From the NCBI GenBank assembly GCA_000708835.1, contig DF237073.1, forward strand, positions 81,853 to 145,852: a stretch of 64,000 bases of DNA, written 5' to 3'. Below are positions 25,768 to 47,811 of this stretch, piece after piece (within the stretch, counting starts at the first letter, position 1; each line of letters begins with the position of its first letter). The notes below the pieces were generated by a model. It saw nothing but the letters and a program-made list of their open reading frames with translations, had not been told where the DNA came from and searched no databases. This DNA is from Klebsormidium nitens (taxonomy: Eukaryota; Streptophyta; Klebsormidiophyceae; Klebsormidiales; Klebsormidiaceae). A program made the position numbers and the translations under genes.

Positions 25768-28093
25768 TCAGAGTTCCCTGGTGTCTAGCTGTTCTTGCGT
25801 TCTCAGATCTTCCGGACAGACTGTATCCCAGGGGTACGGAAAACTCAGGGTCGCCGCGTCATGAGGGGTGTCCCACGTATCGTAGATGTACCTGCAAACA
25901 AGGAAAAAAAGGTGACGTCAGGCTGGCCTGCTTTTGCAGAAGGCACGAACGTAGTTCGGTCCCATACTAACGTGAACATTCTTCAAACGAGCGCTGCACT
26001 ACAGCCCTGTGCAGATTCGCAGCCGAAGGCCCCTTTCTGCTGTCCAACTCGGCAATCGTTCGGGCGACCGTGCTCCATGCATAGGCTTTCAAGCGCCTAG
26101 TCGACGGCGCGAAGCCAAGAGAACACAGTTTTATGCAAGCACTTCAACCACTGAAGATTCTGAAGCACTCACACTCTGATGGGCGGCTTGGATATGATGA
26201 CAAGCACCGTCAAAGCCTCAGTCGGATGCAGATTCCGCACCTGCAGAACATGAGTTGAATTAGCCTTGGCCAGATCATGAATAATTTCGGGGAATCTGGA
26301 ATTTTCAGTCAACTCATGTGCAACCTGGCTTCATACATTGTCCAAAACTCCTGAGAAGTGAAACAGACAGAAATAAGCGTCGCTTTCAACGGTTCTCGTG
26401 TCACTGGAGTGGTTTGCTTTTGATGGTTCAAAGCGATTCACAATAGCAATCGCCATACCTTTGGGGATGGAGTTGCTGGAGTTTCGATGATGGAAAGACT
26501 TCTAAACGGTTGGGAACAAGCGGGGTGGCTTGACACGAGCTTCGCTAGGTGGATTGAAAACCAGCGGTTCTTCAGCGTTTCTTAGATGCAGTTTCTTAAC
26601 AGAAGAAGCTCGAACAATCGGTTGTCCCAATTCAGGCTTTGCAGACTCGGCATTCCGTGGACGATACCAACGGAGTCGCTGCACTTGTGGTGCCCAGCAA
26701 CCAAAAGCTCACCGTCTCCCTCCGAAAACCAGAAACCTGAGCAACTTTTCGAGTGGACGCCTTCCCTCTGATCGGAAGCAAAGCACGGGATCCGCAATAA
26801 AAGCGCGAGGAGCCCACATATAAGCTCTGGTACCCACCTGATGAACCGCATTGAGGGGGATCCGAAAGGTACTGTTGGCGGCCGCCCGGCTCCCAACCCG
26901 CGGCCCCGGCCTACCGCTCTCCTTTTCCCCGTCTACCTCCGCACGAAGGTACGCGGCTTCGCCTGCCTGGACGATAAAGACTTCCTCGCAGTCGTGGCGA
27001 TGGATGGGCGTTCCCGACCCGGGTGCAAAAGTTTGCAGCCAGACTTCCAACTGCGCCGAGGGGTGAACATCTTAGGTTAAGGCCATAGAATGGTTGACGC
27101 CATGGGTTTGAGGGCGGAGTAGTGTCGCCATGGGTCTGAAGGTGATCGTTAGAGCACCCATGCTAGCGTTAATTTATAGTCAGCCGTCCGCCCATCCCTG
27201 ACAATACCCTCTAGACGCTTATCCAGGAAAAGTCTGGGGGGCAAAGATAATGAATGGTCTGACCGGAACAAACGCAGTATTCTGCAAGCTGCCCTAAGGT
27301 AAGACTTTGTGCCCGCACAATCTGGAGCAGGTTTGCGTCAGCTCTGGACTCGTGTTGGAAAACAATTTTAAATACGGAAAGCCACTAAGTCCCGGATTGC
27401 ATGTAGATTTCTCAGCTTGGCTGTCCATCTCTTGGCCTGGCTGGTCCATTTCCTGCTATTAAAACTTCTCGTTTCATGTACCTGTCGATCGGCAGGGCTA
27501 GACCCAAAACAACCATAATAGTGAGGCACACCTCTTTCATGCTGTGATGCTTCGCCCCCCATATCGTCATGTGCGAGAGGCCGGGCCGCCCGTAGTTGTG
27601 CTGAGGCATCTCCCCCAACTTCTGAACGTGGGGCGCTGTAAAGAAGGGGTACAGTGAGAGACTCGATCAGATGTTTCAACTGGGACTTGACGGTCAACTC
27701 CAGCATGGGGGAAAGTACATAGCGGGGAGAAAGAAATGCTTTGCAGTGCTGTATACAATGTTCTGATGAATAGTAGTATGAGGCGGGGCGCGTAAAAATG
27801 AAGCCTCATAGAAAAAGGTTTGAAACCTAGCAAAGCAATGCTAGGAAAAGCGCAAACCGGATGAAAACTTCGCAGAGGCTCGTTTTGTCCAAAATGGTGA
27901 CACCAAGAGGGCATAAACCGATTTGAAGCGTCCGTGGCAACCTCATACCACTTGCAAATCACTCACTTGCCCCTGCATCAGCGCACTCCTCCCAAGCATG
28001 GCTGTAAGACGACGCAGCCAAAAGCCAGGCTAGCAGCGCACATCTCCTGCTCCAATGTAACCCAATGCTACCGTGCCCTGCTGAAATTGGCAT
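25768..28093 (-). CDS. ABP1: Auxin-binding protein 1, cupin fold
   Basis: Five exons on the minus strand: 28093-27967, 27635-27532, 27050-26838, 26240-26173, 25891-25768. They give 211 aa. Residues ~19-32 are hydrophobic (CALLAWLLAASSYS) and form a probable signal peptide. The conserved family blocks are present: GRPGLSHMTIWG, SMKELEVWLQTFAPGSGTPI, HRHDCEEVF, NSTFRIPLNAVHQ, LTVLVIISKPPIRV and DTWDTPHDAATLSFPYPWD. The cupin metal ligands are H94, H96, E100 and H147. The N-glycosylation site NST at 136 matches the one in land-plant ABP1. The protein ends in QLDTREL and lacks the KDEL retrieval signal typical of land-plant ABP1. About 15 residues rich in Gly/Arg are inserted between the two cupin motifs. 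Exon 1 is the least certain, but its phase fits and it supplies a plausible signal peptide. Confidence 0.92.
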
Positions 28094-28305
28094 CTTCCAG
28101 GCCCAATGTACTACTTTTCAGTGATTCGGAGCTCTCGCAACCCTTGATTACCCCGCTCTACTTGCAGCATTATGGCGAACTAAAGTCCCCGCGGGTTGGC
28201 AATGCGCTGTGGACACTGCCCTTGCGACTTGAACTTTGAAAAATCTATCGGCGCTTCCTATGCCTCCCTATGCTGCTACCATGAGTGTCACAAATGGTCG
28301 TAGCG

Positions 28306-28863
28306 CTACTCTTCTTTGATAACCCGTTCGACCGCCGACTGCCGGAGCTTTGCCTGCTGCTGCTCGTACTTGTGCTTTTCCCACAGGAGGGACCCCATGA
28401 TGACCACGAATAAAGTGGTGCCGACGGCAGCAACCTGCAAACAAAGCTTAGAAACGCTGGAGTAATCAGATTGTGCATTAATCTCAAGTTTTTCCGTCTC
28501 CAAAATCTGAGGTCCGATTAATGTAGAAGTAGGTAAGTTCAACTGAAAGTGGTGCCAAATACGAGATAGCAACTGAGGAACATAATGAGGACGATGAAGC
28601 ACTCGAGCACTTCCGCCACATGTCCAATCACAACAAGTATCCAAACAGCGCAGGAGTATTGCAAGTTGGGTACACATAGGGGATTGCTCATTCCTCTACA
28701 ACCAACAGTAGTGCAGTCCTCTGGCGAAATGAGTAGATTTGGCGCAGGGCTCTGAGGGAAATGTGAAAAGCTGCGACCAAATAGGAGACCCATATGAAAA
28801 TTCTGGAAGCAGTCAATGCCGCACCATCATGTTTGGCTTCATATGGAGCTCCGGGTTCATCAT
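28306..28863 (-). CDS. Candidate 55-residue single-pass membrane microprotein
   Basis: Two exons on the minus strand, 28863-28825 and 28434-28306, are joined in phase 0 (ATG/GTGCGG donor, TTTGCAG acceptor). The product starts MMNPELHMKPNMM. A hydrophobic span (VAAVGTTLFVVIMGSLLW) follows, then a charged, probably helical tail (EKHKYEQQQAKLRQSAVERV) ending in KEE. Exon 2 is convincing as coding sequence. Exon 1 is inferred from phase and a start codon close to the donor. No family is recognised. The stop lies 212 bp upstream of the ABP1 start codon on the same strand. Confidence 0.5.
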
Positions 28864-30123
28864 TTTGAAGATGGGAGAGTTGCGCCGCCCCTGCGGATCA
28901 TCTCTTGGGTTCCACATCGTTGCTTGCCCCTTTTCCGAAGCTATAACGTGCTCTAAGCTTTATTTATCTTATCTCAAGAAAGACGGATCACCAAGTCCTG
29001 AAAAATGAAAGAAGTAATCACAATACAGTCAATCCATGTGCTTGCAGGCGCAATGCCCAGAAACCACCCTGGCTTATGCAATCGGTTTCTACAAAATCGG
29101 CATTGGGCATGGCGAACAGGGAGAGGAGAGAGAAAGGGAAAGAAGAGTCTGAAGCCGAGAAGTAAACTTGACTGTACAATACGCACTTTTAGCTTAACAG
29201 TACTAGGTAATACATATAGTAATATAATAATATAATATGTAATATAGTAATACATTACTATTACCGTACGAGACCCTATACCGGCTCACCTTAATTTCTG
29301 AGCGCTTATGTGCAATGCTGGGGCAAATATGGACCATTTCAGAAGCGGTTTTCTGCACATATCCTGTCTTACTGAACCCCATCGAAGGCAGCAGTCGCAT
29401 TTTGATTTGGATCCGAGGAGGTCCTTGCAGCCCTGAAAACCTTCGATTTTGGCCAAAAAGAGCAAGAAAACTTGATGGATCGGCGATCGGCGTAGACTGG
29501 AACAGGATAACAAATAAACCAATCCACTTCTAGCTCGGCCCGATCCACTTCTGGACCCAATTCGGTTCTGGGGCTCGTACTGTAAGCTAAAAGTGCGTAT
29601 TCGACCGTGCCAGCTTGGTAATGCTCCCTGCACTTTCCCGCGAAAACCTGACAGCTTGACACCATTAGCGTCTGACGTGGGGCCGCGTGGCAGCACGCAG
29701 GAGCTTTTGAAGCACGTGGTCCACATGGTCAATTGCTTCAGCCAATCATATTCCTCCCGGGTGAATCTTCCGGACAGAGGTGTGACGTCTTCCGACCTGG
29801 CATGACGACGGCACGGCGGCAGCCATGGCGGGGGCCTCTTTTGAAGAGTGACGCGTCCAGGAATGTCCTGACAGTGAAAGACTTTCTTCCAAGTTCCAAG
29901 CTTCCAAGCTTTCGTCTTAGAAGCTTGCGCGTCACTGAATCATATCAATTGGCCGGTATGCGGCATTGTAACGAAAGTTCTCAACAGTGCTGCATTTGAG
30001 AAGAAGATGACCTATGCATCCAGCACCGTTGGTTACACACTACTCAGAGTAGTGTAATTGCAGCCATTCATGTTTCCAAGGCAATTCCAGAGAGATTATA
30101 TTAGTCGTTGATTGTTGCCTTTG
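28864..30123. other. Intergenic region with AT-rich tract
   Basis: No gene was recognised. This lies between the divergent microprotein gene and the methyltransferase gene, so it should contain both promoters. Confidence 0.4.
29205..29262. repeat. AT-rich low-complexity tract
   Basis: Imperfect repeats of TAATATAATA and TAGTAATACAT occur in otherwise balanced sequence. Confidence 0.75.
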
Positions 30124-33100
30124 ATGTCATTCAAGCTCGCATTCCTCGCCGGTCCAGCTTTGAAAAGCAGCGCCAGAGCAGCCTCGACAGTGAGCGCAAA
30201 TTGGAGGTCACTTCCATCTCTTTACGCTAGGTGCCGCGCATTGTCGCAGCACTCGCTCATCAACCCTGCCATTCTGTGCATGGCCCTTGAAGTTACTCAC
30301 TTCTACAGCGTACATTCTTCTGAACTGTTCAACTGCAACAGGCCTTCTCTGTTGATCCAAAGCCAATTCGACCCGCTCTTCCGTTGCTCAGCTCAACCCA
30401 GGATTGGACACAGACCAATCTCCACAGAGACAAGGCTTGCAAACAGATCACATCAGGTGCTGTCCAAGCCTCCAACAAGTGGACGACCCTTTACAGCAAG
30501 TGCTGATAACATGGGTGCCTCCCAAGATGCCGCCCTTGCTCCCAGTTCTGGCGTGAAAGACGCAGTGGCAAAGCTGCGGGAATTCATCGGGACAAACGAG
30601 AAGACGGACCCAGGTGTGCTTTCAGCAAAAATGTGAATTGCGTGCTCAATCACAGTTCATCCATCTTTTGGCTTTTATATACTCGAAGTGCCTCCGTACA
30701 CGCACTAAAGTTGGTTGCTTGATAAACGTTAGACAAAGGCATGGCTCTGTTTGTATGAGCAAGCCCATTGGGGCTAAAACAGCCTGTGAAGCGCTTGTAA
30801 GGCAGATTCTGGCAGCATTGATATGAAGGGATTCAAGGACTAGCAGTTGCATAGCCAAATGAGCCCCCACACAAGCTTGTGTGCTGTTTGTCAACAAAAG
30901 CTTCTCAATGCAACCATCGCTTGGAGTAAATGCTTCGCGCCTCTCCGTGACCCGTACTCTAATCCAGGCCACCAAGCACCTTCCAGTTTCCTTGACATTT
31001 TCTTCCCCCTTTCCTTTCCTGGTTTCCTCTCTTCTTTGCTTCTGCAGGCGCCCATGGCGCCAGCTGGGTGACAGCGTCCGCAGCCGTTGGCTCCATTCTA
31101 GTTCTTCTCTTGGCTGCCCGCTTGGCAGGCCTGGCCGGTCGAAACTTGACCCCAGCCCCTGGTACAGATACAAGAACTTTGTACCAGTGATAAGGTCTTA
31201 CAGCGTCGAGGCACTCGAGAGGCCAGATTGAGCTAGTTTGGGGGTTAGGGTGGTCTGAGATGCGGAGCATGTCATGATGTTTGTTGAGGTTCAAGTGTCC
31301 GTTTACGAGGAGATTCTGCTTTGTCGATTGTGCTAAAGGGTATGGCTATCTGGTGCAGGGAGCGGGTGGGAGAAATCGTGGCAGGCGGGGACAACGCCCT
31401 GGGACATGGGTGATGTCACGCCCGTGCTGGCGCAGATGATCGCCAAGGGAGAGGTGCCCACCGGGCGCGCGCTTGTACCAGGCTGCGGTTCGGTGAGTCG
31501 CTTGCTTTGTCTTGTCGATTTGAGAATGGTCTTTTGTTCTTTCGCTTTGGCATGGTTGGGCAATGTCGAATGGGCTTTCATTTGTTCCACTTATGGGGAT
31601 TGGGCGAGGGCAAGGGTGGCGTGAACTTGGGAATGGGAAGCTTAGAACGATCGTCAAGTTTGGAGGAACCAGCTGGAAATCTGGTTATGTATGATATGAA
31701 ACTTGATTGCAAGCTTGTTCCTGATGCTGTAGATCCAGGACAAGGCTTTCATATGTCAGTAGGTATAAATAAGCCCGACAGACATCACCGTTGGTCCCTG
31801 CCGATGGTTCCATTGTTGACAGTTCCGCTTCGAAATCTCTATCCCTCAATCGCCTTCGGTTAAAACGTGTGAGGTTGTTGAAGTCCACCGGGCAGCCACC
31901 CGACTGTTGTTTTTGCATTTGATATCTGTGTAGATGTGCTGGGTCATGTAGGGGGATCCCCCCGTATCAGGTCCTTTTAGAACGATGAAAATTTTCCCAT
32001 CACAATCTGCATATCCTGGCGCTTGCTGGGCCAGAACGTCATCTGGTGAAAGCGAATGGCCAAAGCCTAAATAGTTCTCGACGAGGATGTAGTCACCACT
32101 GAGCTTTGCTTGCTCTCCCAAAACCGCAGGGCTACGACGTTCTGGCGCTAGCGAGCCCCGAGCGTCACGTGGTCGGTCTCGACATCTCCCGCACTGCGAA
32201 TGAGAAAGCAAAGCGGCACCAAGAGGCCCAGCAGGTTCCTGCATCGCAGGCAGAGTTTGTTGTTGCGGACTTCTTCACGTGGGAGCCGGAAGCGCCATTT
32301 GACGTCATCTTCGATTACACGTGAGGGAAAGCATTCTCTGAAACGTCTGGCTGGGTCGAGCATCGTTTGTTTTTCGCTTCTGAAGAATGACCCTAGATTC
32401 TTTCGCTTGAGTCGCGGTGTGCAGAGTTTGTGACACCGGATTCGACGTTGAGGTTTAGATTGTCAATCGTATCTCCTTGGGCACGCACGTTTACCAACCA
32501 GCAGATTATTTCATCCCGGTAGTGGTGGAGCCCGATCTCGATAACATTGCTTGAATCGATACGTTGACGTGAGTACTTTTGGAAGTCACCTCATCATGCC
32601 TTTCGGATGCCGTCTTTGCCTTTCGATCCACAGGCCACGCGTTCGATGTTCAAAGTCACCGCATTGATGTTCGCCCTTAATTCCATCTCCCTATTGATTG
32701 AGGATACCATCATCTATTCGCCGCCCTTCCTACTTGCGGCCCTTCTTAAAACCCCGCCCGAAAGTCCTCCCGAACGATTCCGCAAACGTCCCCCTTCCCC
32801 GTGCTTTCGAACCGTCCAGGACTCTATATCTCTGATAGATTTCCTCATCTGTTGCCCGAGTCTGAACCCCCTCCTCTGTTTATGTCACAGCTTCTTTTGC
32901 GCCTTGGAGCCTGACCTCCGCCAGGCCTGGGCGCAACGCATGGCGCAGCTCCTCGCGCCGGCGGGTCAGCTAATTACGCTCGTCTTTCCGGTGAGTCTGC
33001 TGACGCTGAAAGTCCTCAATTAACAAAAGTGTAGCATTTGCGTACAAAGCCATGCACGGGGACGGCTGTGGTTGGGGTGGGCCTGGGGTTGGTTCAGTCA

Positions 33101-34376
33101 CTGCAAACTTGTTACATTCTTATCTACACGGGAGGGTTTAGTGTAAGCTCGCTCTTTCGCCGCAACGATACCTATCTCAAGATCCTGAACAACCTCCCGT
33201 CTTTCAGTCCCCTCTGAGTGCTGAGTGCTGATGGAAGACAGACACTATGCATCCGCTGGCGAATCTCGCTAATTTGCCCCTGCTTCTCTTTTCGTCATGT
33301 GCTGCTGCCGATATTTGTGTGCTGCTCTGCTCTGCTCCAACATATCAGTGGTGCTGCCTCAGTTGAACCTTATCTCTCTGATGACGATCTGCAAAGACTT
33401 TTACTTGTGAGTGTTTTGGACCGCAAACAACGTCGGTTTACAAGTACGACAGAATCGGCTAGACCCGGCTAGAACCGGCCTGCCTTGCCTCGGCCTAATT
33501 TTTGACTCTTTGCTGCAGATTGACGACCACTCAGGAGGGCCCCCCTTCGCTGTTAACATGGATATGTAAGCCGCAAGCCGCACTTCACGCAAGCGTTCTG
33601 AACCGCAGTTTGATTGGTCCGTTCCTCTTCCGCACATTGCCTGGCAAGATCGGGGAAACTCAAAAGGCAGGGACGATTGCAAGTCTCCTCAAGCAAGACG
33701 AAAAAAGGAGTCCATCGTTCTCTCGTCAAGGCGTACGTGTGACTTTACCATCGGCGGTCCTCCCAAACCTTCTCGAGCCCTGCGAGATGTGACGAGACTT
33801 TATTGTTTGGCTGCTTTTTCCGCAAATCCTGCACTGGATTGTTTTCACTGGATTGTTTTCACTAGGTTTTGGTTGTCCTGCAGTTATAAGAAAATGCTGG
33901 TGCCCGCTGGCTTCGTGTTGACCCGCGAAGAGGAGGTGACAAACAGCGTACGAGGGAGACAGGTGAGACGAAAGCAAATTCAACTTTCAATCCAGGCCGT
34001 TCGACGACTGTGATGCAACTTAAGGACGGCCCAGATGCGGCCAGGCTCTGAACCTAGAACGAACACGGATCAGGCGGCCCGGGTACGTAGGAGCCGCTTG
34101 TCGTCGCGAGCTCGAGACATCAACCGTTTGTCGTTCTAGTTGCTCATGCGTCCGTTGCTCCAGAAGCATACCACGTGATGGATAACTTCTGAGGAACACG
34201 TGCTGACCACTTCTGCAAACAGCGCCGCCTGCGTTGCTGTTCCTAGGTTGGAAACAGATAATGAATGGTTAAAGCTCCGGGAGAGGAATGATGTTTACGA
34301 AGATTCCCGTGCTGATCTTTTGCAGGGCAAGGAGCGTCTGGCCATCTGGGAGAAGAAGGCGTCAGGCAAGATGTGA
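30124..34376 (+). CDS. Halide/thiocyanate/thiol S-adenosylmethionine methyltransferase, HOL type
   Basis: Seven exons: 30124-30613, 31359-31492, 32130-32320, 32891-32990, 33519-33565, 33884-33962, 34326-34376. All phases close and give 363 aa. The last ~200 residues align with plant HOL (HARMLESS TO OZONE LAYER) enzymes of the thiopurine-methyltransferase superfamily: GWEKSWQAGTTPWDMG, SAM-binding GRALVPGCGSGYDVLALASP and GLDIS, [32 protein letters not shown] and GKERLAIWEKK. These cytosolic enzymes methylate halides, thiocyanate and bisulfide, releasing methyl halides or methanethiol. Exon 1 adds ~130 residues rich in Ser/Arg/Ala and poor in acidic residues at the start, like an organelle transit peptide. 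A second in-frame ATG at 30511 (MGASQDAALAP) would give a 234-residue protein close to the usual length, so dual targeting is possible. Confidence 0.92.
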
Positions 34377-35258
34377 TTTTCAGTGACCAAGGTCTGCAAG
34401 GTCTCTTCTTAAGTACATTGATAAAAGTAGGATATCAACGTAGAACTCCTGCAAGTCATGAGCGCATGGACGTTTTGCAAGGCAGAAAGTAGGTTATCAT
34501 CTCACGTTGCTGATAGGATCTTGAGGACGGAGGCGTTGCTCATCAACCGTTGCTAGGTATACTTGGCAGACTTTCTTGTGGGGTATAATCACACATAACA
34601 ACTTGTCAACTTGAAGTCGTGCAACACACTGCCGTTGACGCGCCATCTTGGTCCAATTCACTGAGTATATACAGTAATCGAATTCACCGCAGCATACAAT
34701 ATTTGTACGATCGACCCACCAGCATGACTGATTGAGATTTGCTGGCAGCAGACGTATGCACTGCTATGTGCTTCCGTGTGCCTGCATGTGGCTCAGTGGC
34801 CTTCTGAAGCTAGCGCGTGTACAGTTCACACTTTTGAAGTGACATGGTATTATATAGAAGCAATTTAATACGTTCAGTGGACGTGCAAATGGCCCAACAC
34901 ACCTGATCGACTACACATGCATGCATACAGCTGTCAACCCGCTGACATGATACGCTTGCATGTGCCACCTACTGTAGGAAGTGGTAATCAGCTTATATAT
35001 GGAGTTGCATGGGCCGAGTCCAATCCACTGCCGATTGCAAAGTCGGCCACACTGCATGGAGTCGCAGCGCCAAACCCCTTGCAACAGATTCTCCATGAAG
35101 CACAGCTCAATTCAAGTTTTGAAGCACACCTTCTTGGATAAACCTGATTCACGAAACCACTTGCTGACGCAATCACCATCATCAGCAGGGTCACTTGTAT
35201 TCAATATCAATGATCACATCCAAAGTCCGCCCAAGAGCCCGTCCTTCCGAAACTTCTT
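34377..35258. other. Intergenic region between convergent genes
   Basis: No coding potential was recognised. This contains the 3' flanks of the methyltransferase (+) and uS10 (-). Confidence 0.4.
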
Positions 35259-36141
35259 CTATGACAACTTAACCTGAACGTCGACCCCTGCCGGCAGGTT
35301 TAACTGCATGAGCGCGTCAACGGCCTGTGCGGTCGGGTTGATCAGCTCTATAAGCCGTCTGTGCGTCCGCAGCTCAAACTGCTCCCGTGCATCCTTGTTG
35401 ACGTGAGGTGACGTCAACACCGTCCACCGCCGACGCCGCGTTGGCAACCGGATGGGTCCCGCGGCCTTGGTCTCGGTGCTCTTAGCGGCCTCCATGATCT
35501 GGTTGGTTGCCTCCTCAATACGGGGCACCCAGTACGAGCGCAGCTTGATCTTAATCTTCTGCTCGTTCTTCCGGGGCTGGCGGGGCCGCTTCCCGTCCGT
35601 CTCCTGAAATCAGAATACGTTGCTCAATGACAGGTTTGGGGTAAGATTTACGAAGAGGAAGCGGCAAACCACTGACCGAGACAGCGACAAGAAACGGATA
35701 AGCACCACCATTGCTCGATGTTTTGCTGGCGAACAGTGTCCAGGATGATGATCAGGGACGTTCTTTACAGTCGTCCAAAGACAACACACACCAGATTCCG
35801 CAAGGATCTGCCAATATGGCAGTGATGTTGTGCTTCAAAGCTGGCATCACAAACAAAAGTGTGTCTCGTTCCCCCTTCCCACGGCATTGCCTTGATCCAC
35901 ACCAATCAAGCTTGAATACGACAGGCCTACGAAGCAAGCCACTCACCGGGAACATCGTGGGGATCTCGCCAACCCACTCCTCGTCCCCTGCCAACTCGTC
36001 CGCAACCGACCTCACTGCGTCCTCATCCTCGGCAACTTCTGCAACGGCCCGCACTGGGCCGGCGACCCGAGGCAACTGCCGCCGAGAGGGGAGCTTTGCT
36101 GCGCTCCTCAGGACATTTGCGGTGCAAGAAGGCCTCACCAA
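35259..36141 (-). CDS. Plastid ribosomal protein uS10 (30S subunit), 5' end not resolved
   Basis: Two exons are clear on the minus strand: 36141-35947 and 35603-35259. The conserved S10 domain reads KIKIKLRSYWVPRIEEAT, GPIRLPTRRRRWTVL, SPHVNKDAREQFELRTHRRL and AVDALMQLNLPAGVDVQVKL, then ends with a serine and the stop. KLRSYWVP and AGVDVQVKL are like nuclear-encoded chloroplast S10 of land plants. Exon 36141-35947 encodes a Ser/Arg-rich leader (SCTANVLRSAAKLPSRRQLP) fitting a transit peptide, then an acidic linker. No in-frame ATG precedes it, so at least one upstream exon holding the start is missing from this model. The protein binds 16S rRNA in the small-subunit head. Confidence 0.88.
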
Positions 36142-36225
36142 CTGCAGACAAGGTTGGATTGGGCTCGTTCTTCTGGGGGTATTCTGGTGAGGTGCGTTGC
36201 AGAAGCTGTTAGTGCAATGAAAGTG

Positions 36226-36315
36226 CAAAGAAGAGCCTTCAGAGTGGTGACATTTATGCGTACGGTTCGGCAAAGAAGAGCCTTCAGGGTGGTGAAGTTT
36301 ATGCGTACGGTTCGG
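36226..36315. repeat. Tandem duplication, 2 x 45 bp
   Basis: Two adjacent copies start with CAAAGAAGAGCCTTCAG and end with GCGTACGGTTCGG, differing at two to three bases. They lie just upstream of the resolved uS10 exons, in its 5' region or first intron. Confidence 0.9.
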
Positions 36316-38422
36316 ATGCTTTAGGCAGCCCCGTGCCTCTGCTTACCCTCTACACTAGTTGCTTGAATCAATGTGTTGCTTGTATGTCAGGCACCCTACG
36401 ATGATTTTAATCTGGTGCTTCTTCATCGAGTTTGCAAGAACAAAAAGTAAACAAAACTTGAGGCCTAATACCTCCTCAGAAGGATATGATACTCTGCACA
36501 GAGTCCCCATCAAATGTGCACAATCCAGATGCAAAAATTGGAGAAAATCCCTTCACTTCAGGGACAACTTTTGTCACTCAACAGCTTATTGCAGATGGTG
36601 TTGAATAACACGCTCTGCAAGCTGCTAAGTCCAGCACACCACTTCCTATCGGGGCTTCTCATGCTTGTGGAACGTCCTCTCAGACAAATGCCTCGGTTGA
36701 CATCTGCGCCACCGGCCTTGCGACCAGTGGCTGGCCCCAAACCACCATCAGGATCCCAGCACAGAGCAGAACGCTCGATGCCAGGGCTGACCGCAGCCGG
36801 AGCCAGCTTTAGCTCAGTCTCGTCATCGTGGTCATCATTGAGGGTTTCCATGACCTTGTCTTAACGACCTTTCTTCAGAAGCATTGTCTCAAATCGGCGG
36901 AGTCTTCATGAGAGCAAAAGAAAATCAACGTACAGCAATGCTCATGCACTTGGTCAAAGGATGCTCTTGCCCAATGGGGCCTGCATTTTCCAAGCTCAAG
37001 TGCTGGATACGTCCCTCGTAAAACCCAAGAAAGTGCTCAAATACCATCGGTGATGGTAAGATTATCCGTACATCTCATTCGCATCCAGATTTTGCAGCGC
37101 TTCCACCCCTTGAGCAATCTCTGATGAGCATTGTGACAGCTGAACACGCAGCAAGTACAAATTAACACCCCGTTGCAGATATAGTTCACACCATTACCAA
37201 AAGGTTCTCTGCAGGTTCCTTATCAGCCCTTGACGTTGCTTGAACTCTTGCTAGAGGAGGTCATCCTTACCGTAGATGGCCAAAGGTAGCCAACCGTATG
37301 CATCAGGAATTTAGAATGCGGGGCTTCACGAGCTTACACGCTCGTGAGCACTGAAAATGTGTCACACGCTTGTCACACGCTTGTCACACGCTCAAGATAA
37401 TGCCCGTGTCTATCACAATAAGGACGATCGGAAAAGTCTTGCAGTGACAGCCATTGTACACGGCGCGACAAACCCGTCTTTTCCTGCTTTCCTTTGGCAA
37501 CCCTAAATGCCAAAAGAGCAGAAGATGCAGACACTCCTCACCTGGCGAGGGACAAAGCTTGAAGCTGGGCCCTTCTGCCCACTCTGGCAAGGCCTTGTGT
37601 CCATAGTCCTCACCGAGCAGCGGACAGCCTGCACGGCCCCAGCGCATGCCGTTGAAGCCATTTTTCAAGAGCTATCCTACTCGCTTGTTTGCCAGGTGCA
37701 AAACTTCGTACAATCTGTCCCTCAGGATCTTTTACACCATTCGAAGCCACTCGCCCATCCCAGTATTACCAAACGCTAGGTCACGCTGGCAATCGCCCCA
37801 ATGCGCCCTCCTCGCGCCCTGCACAATTGCAGCCACCTTCTCTGCGTAGAGTCGGTAGACTTGAACTAGCTGCAAGACTTCAAGTTCTAGCAGCCTTCGC
37901 CCCATTGTGCAACTAGGCCGAGGCAGCAAAATTGTAATGCGCACGTAAAGTAATGCGCTTTATGATCATATTATGTAGTCCTAATGCTGTATCCACCGTC
38001 CGCTTGATATCATGGACGGCTCTATGACAGCCACTTGTCAACGTCAACTTAGCAATAGCAGCCGTTGATTCAACCTACATCGCCATCGGAGTGTCGATGT
38101 GCAAAGCATGTAGGTAGCGCCACTCTCTGAACAGAGGAGTTGCCACTTGTGCTCGCTTCGATTCTGAGACTGAAGACCTTTCTGAATCTTCTGAATCTGA
38201 GAAACTCTCACAATTGGACCAGCAAAGGGGAGCTCTCATTGTTGCCCATCTAGCTAGGGCCCGGGGAGGTCATACTAATAGGGAGCATGTCCTAACTTGG
38301 CGTGCCTTGAATCCAGAATGCTTCCGTGTAAGGGTTGTTTCATCGTAATGCAAGGTTTCTAGGGACCCAAGCATTCTCCACCAGCTTTTCACCAGAATCA
38401 ATTCCGGTTGCAAGGTGAGACT
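36316..38422. other. Intergenic region between uS10 and Ca2+-ATPase
   Basis: This should contain the start exon and promoter of uS10 (-) and the promoter of the Ca2+-ATPase (+). A 97-codon frame at 36851-36558 (-) starts METLNDDHDDETELK and is acidic; it is unlike a transit peptide and is not assigned. Nothing else was recognised. Confidence 0.35.
37360..37392. repeat. Three tandem copies of an 11-bp unit
   Basis: TGTCACACGCT is repeated three times without a mismatch. Confidence 0.9.

Positions 38423-47811
<9,389 letters not shown>

Noticed and set aside
36558-36851. METLNDDHDDETELK frame as first exon of uS10
   Set aside because: It is acidic and unlike a transit peptide, and no donor in matching phase was found.
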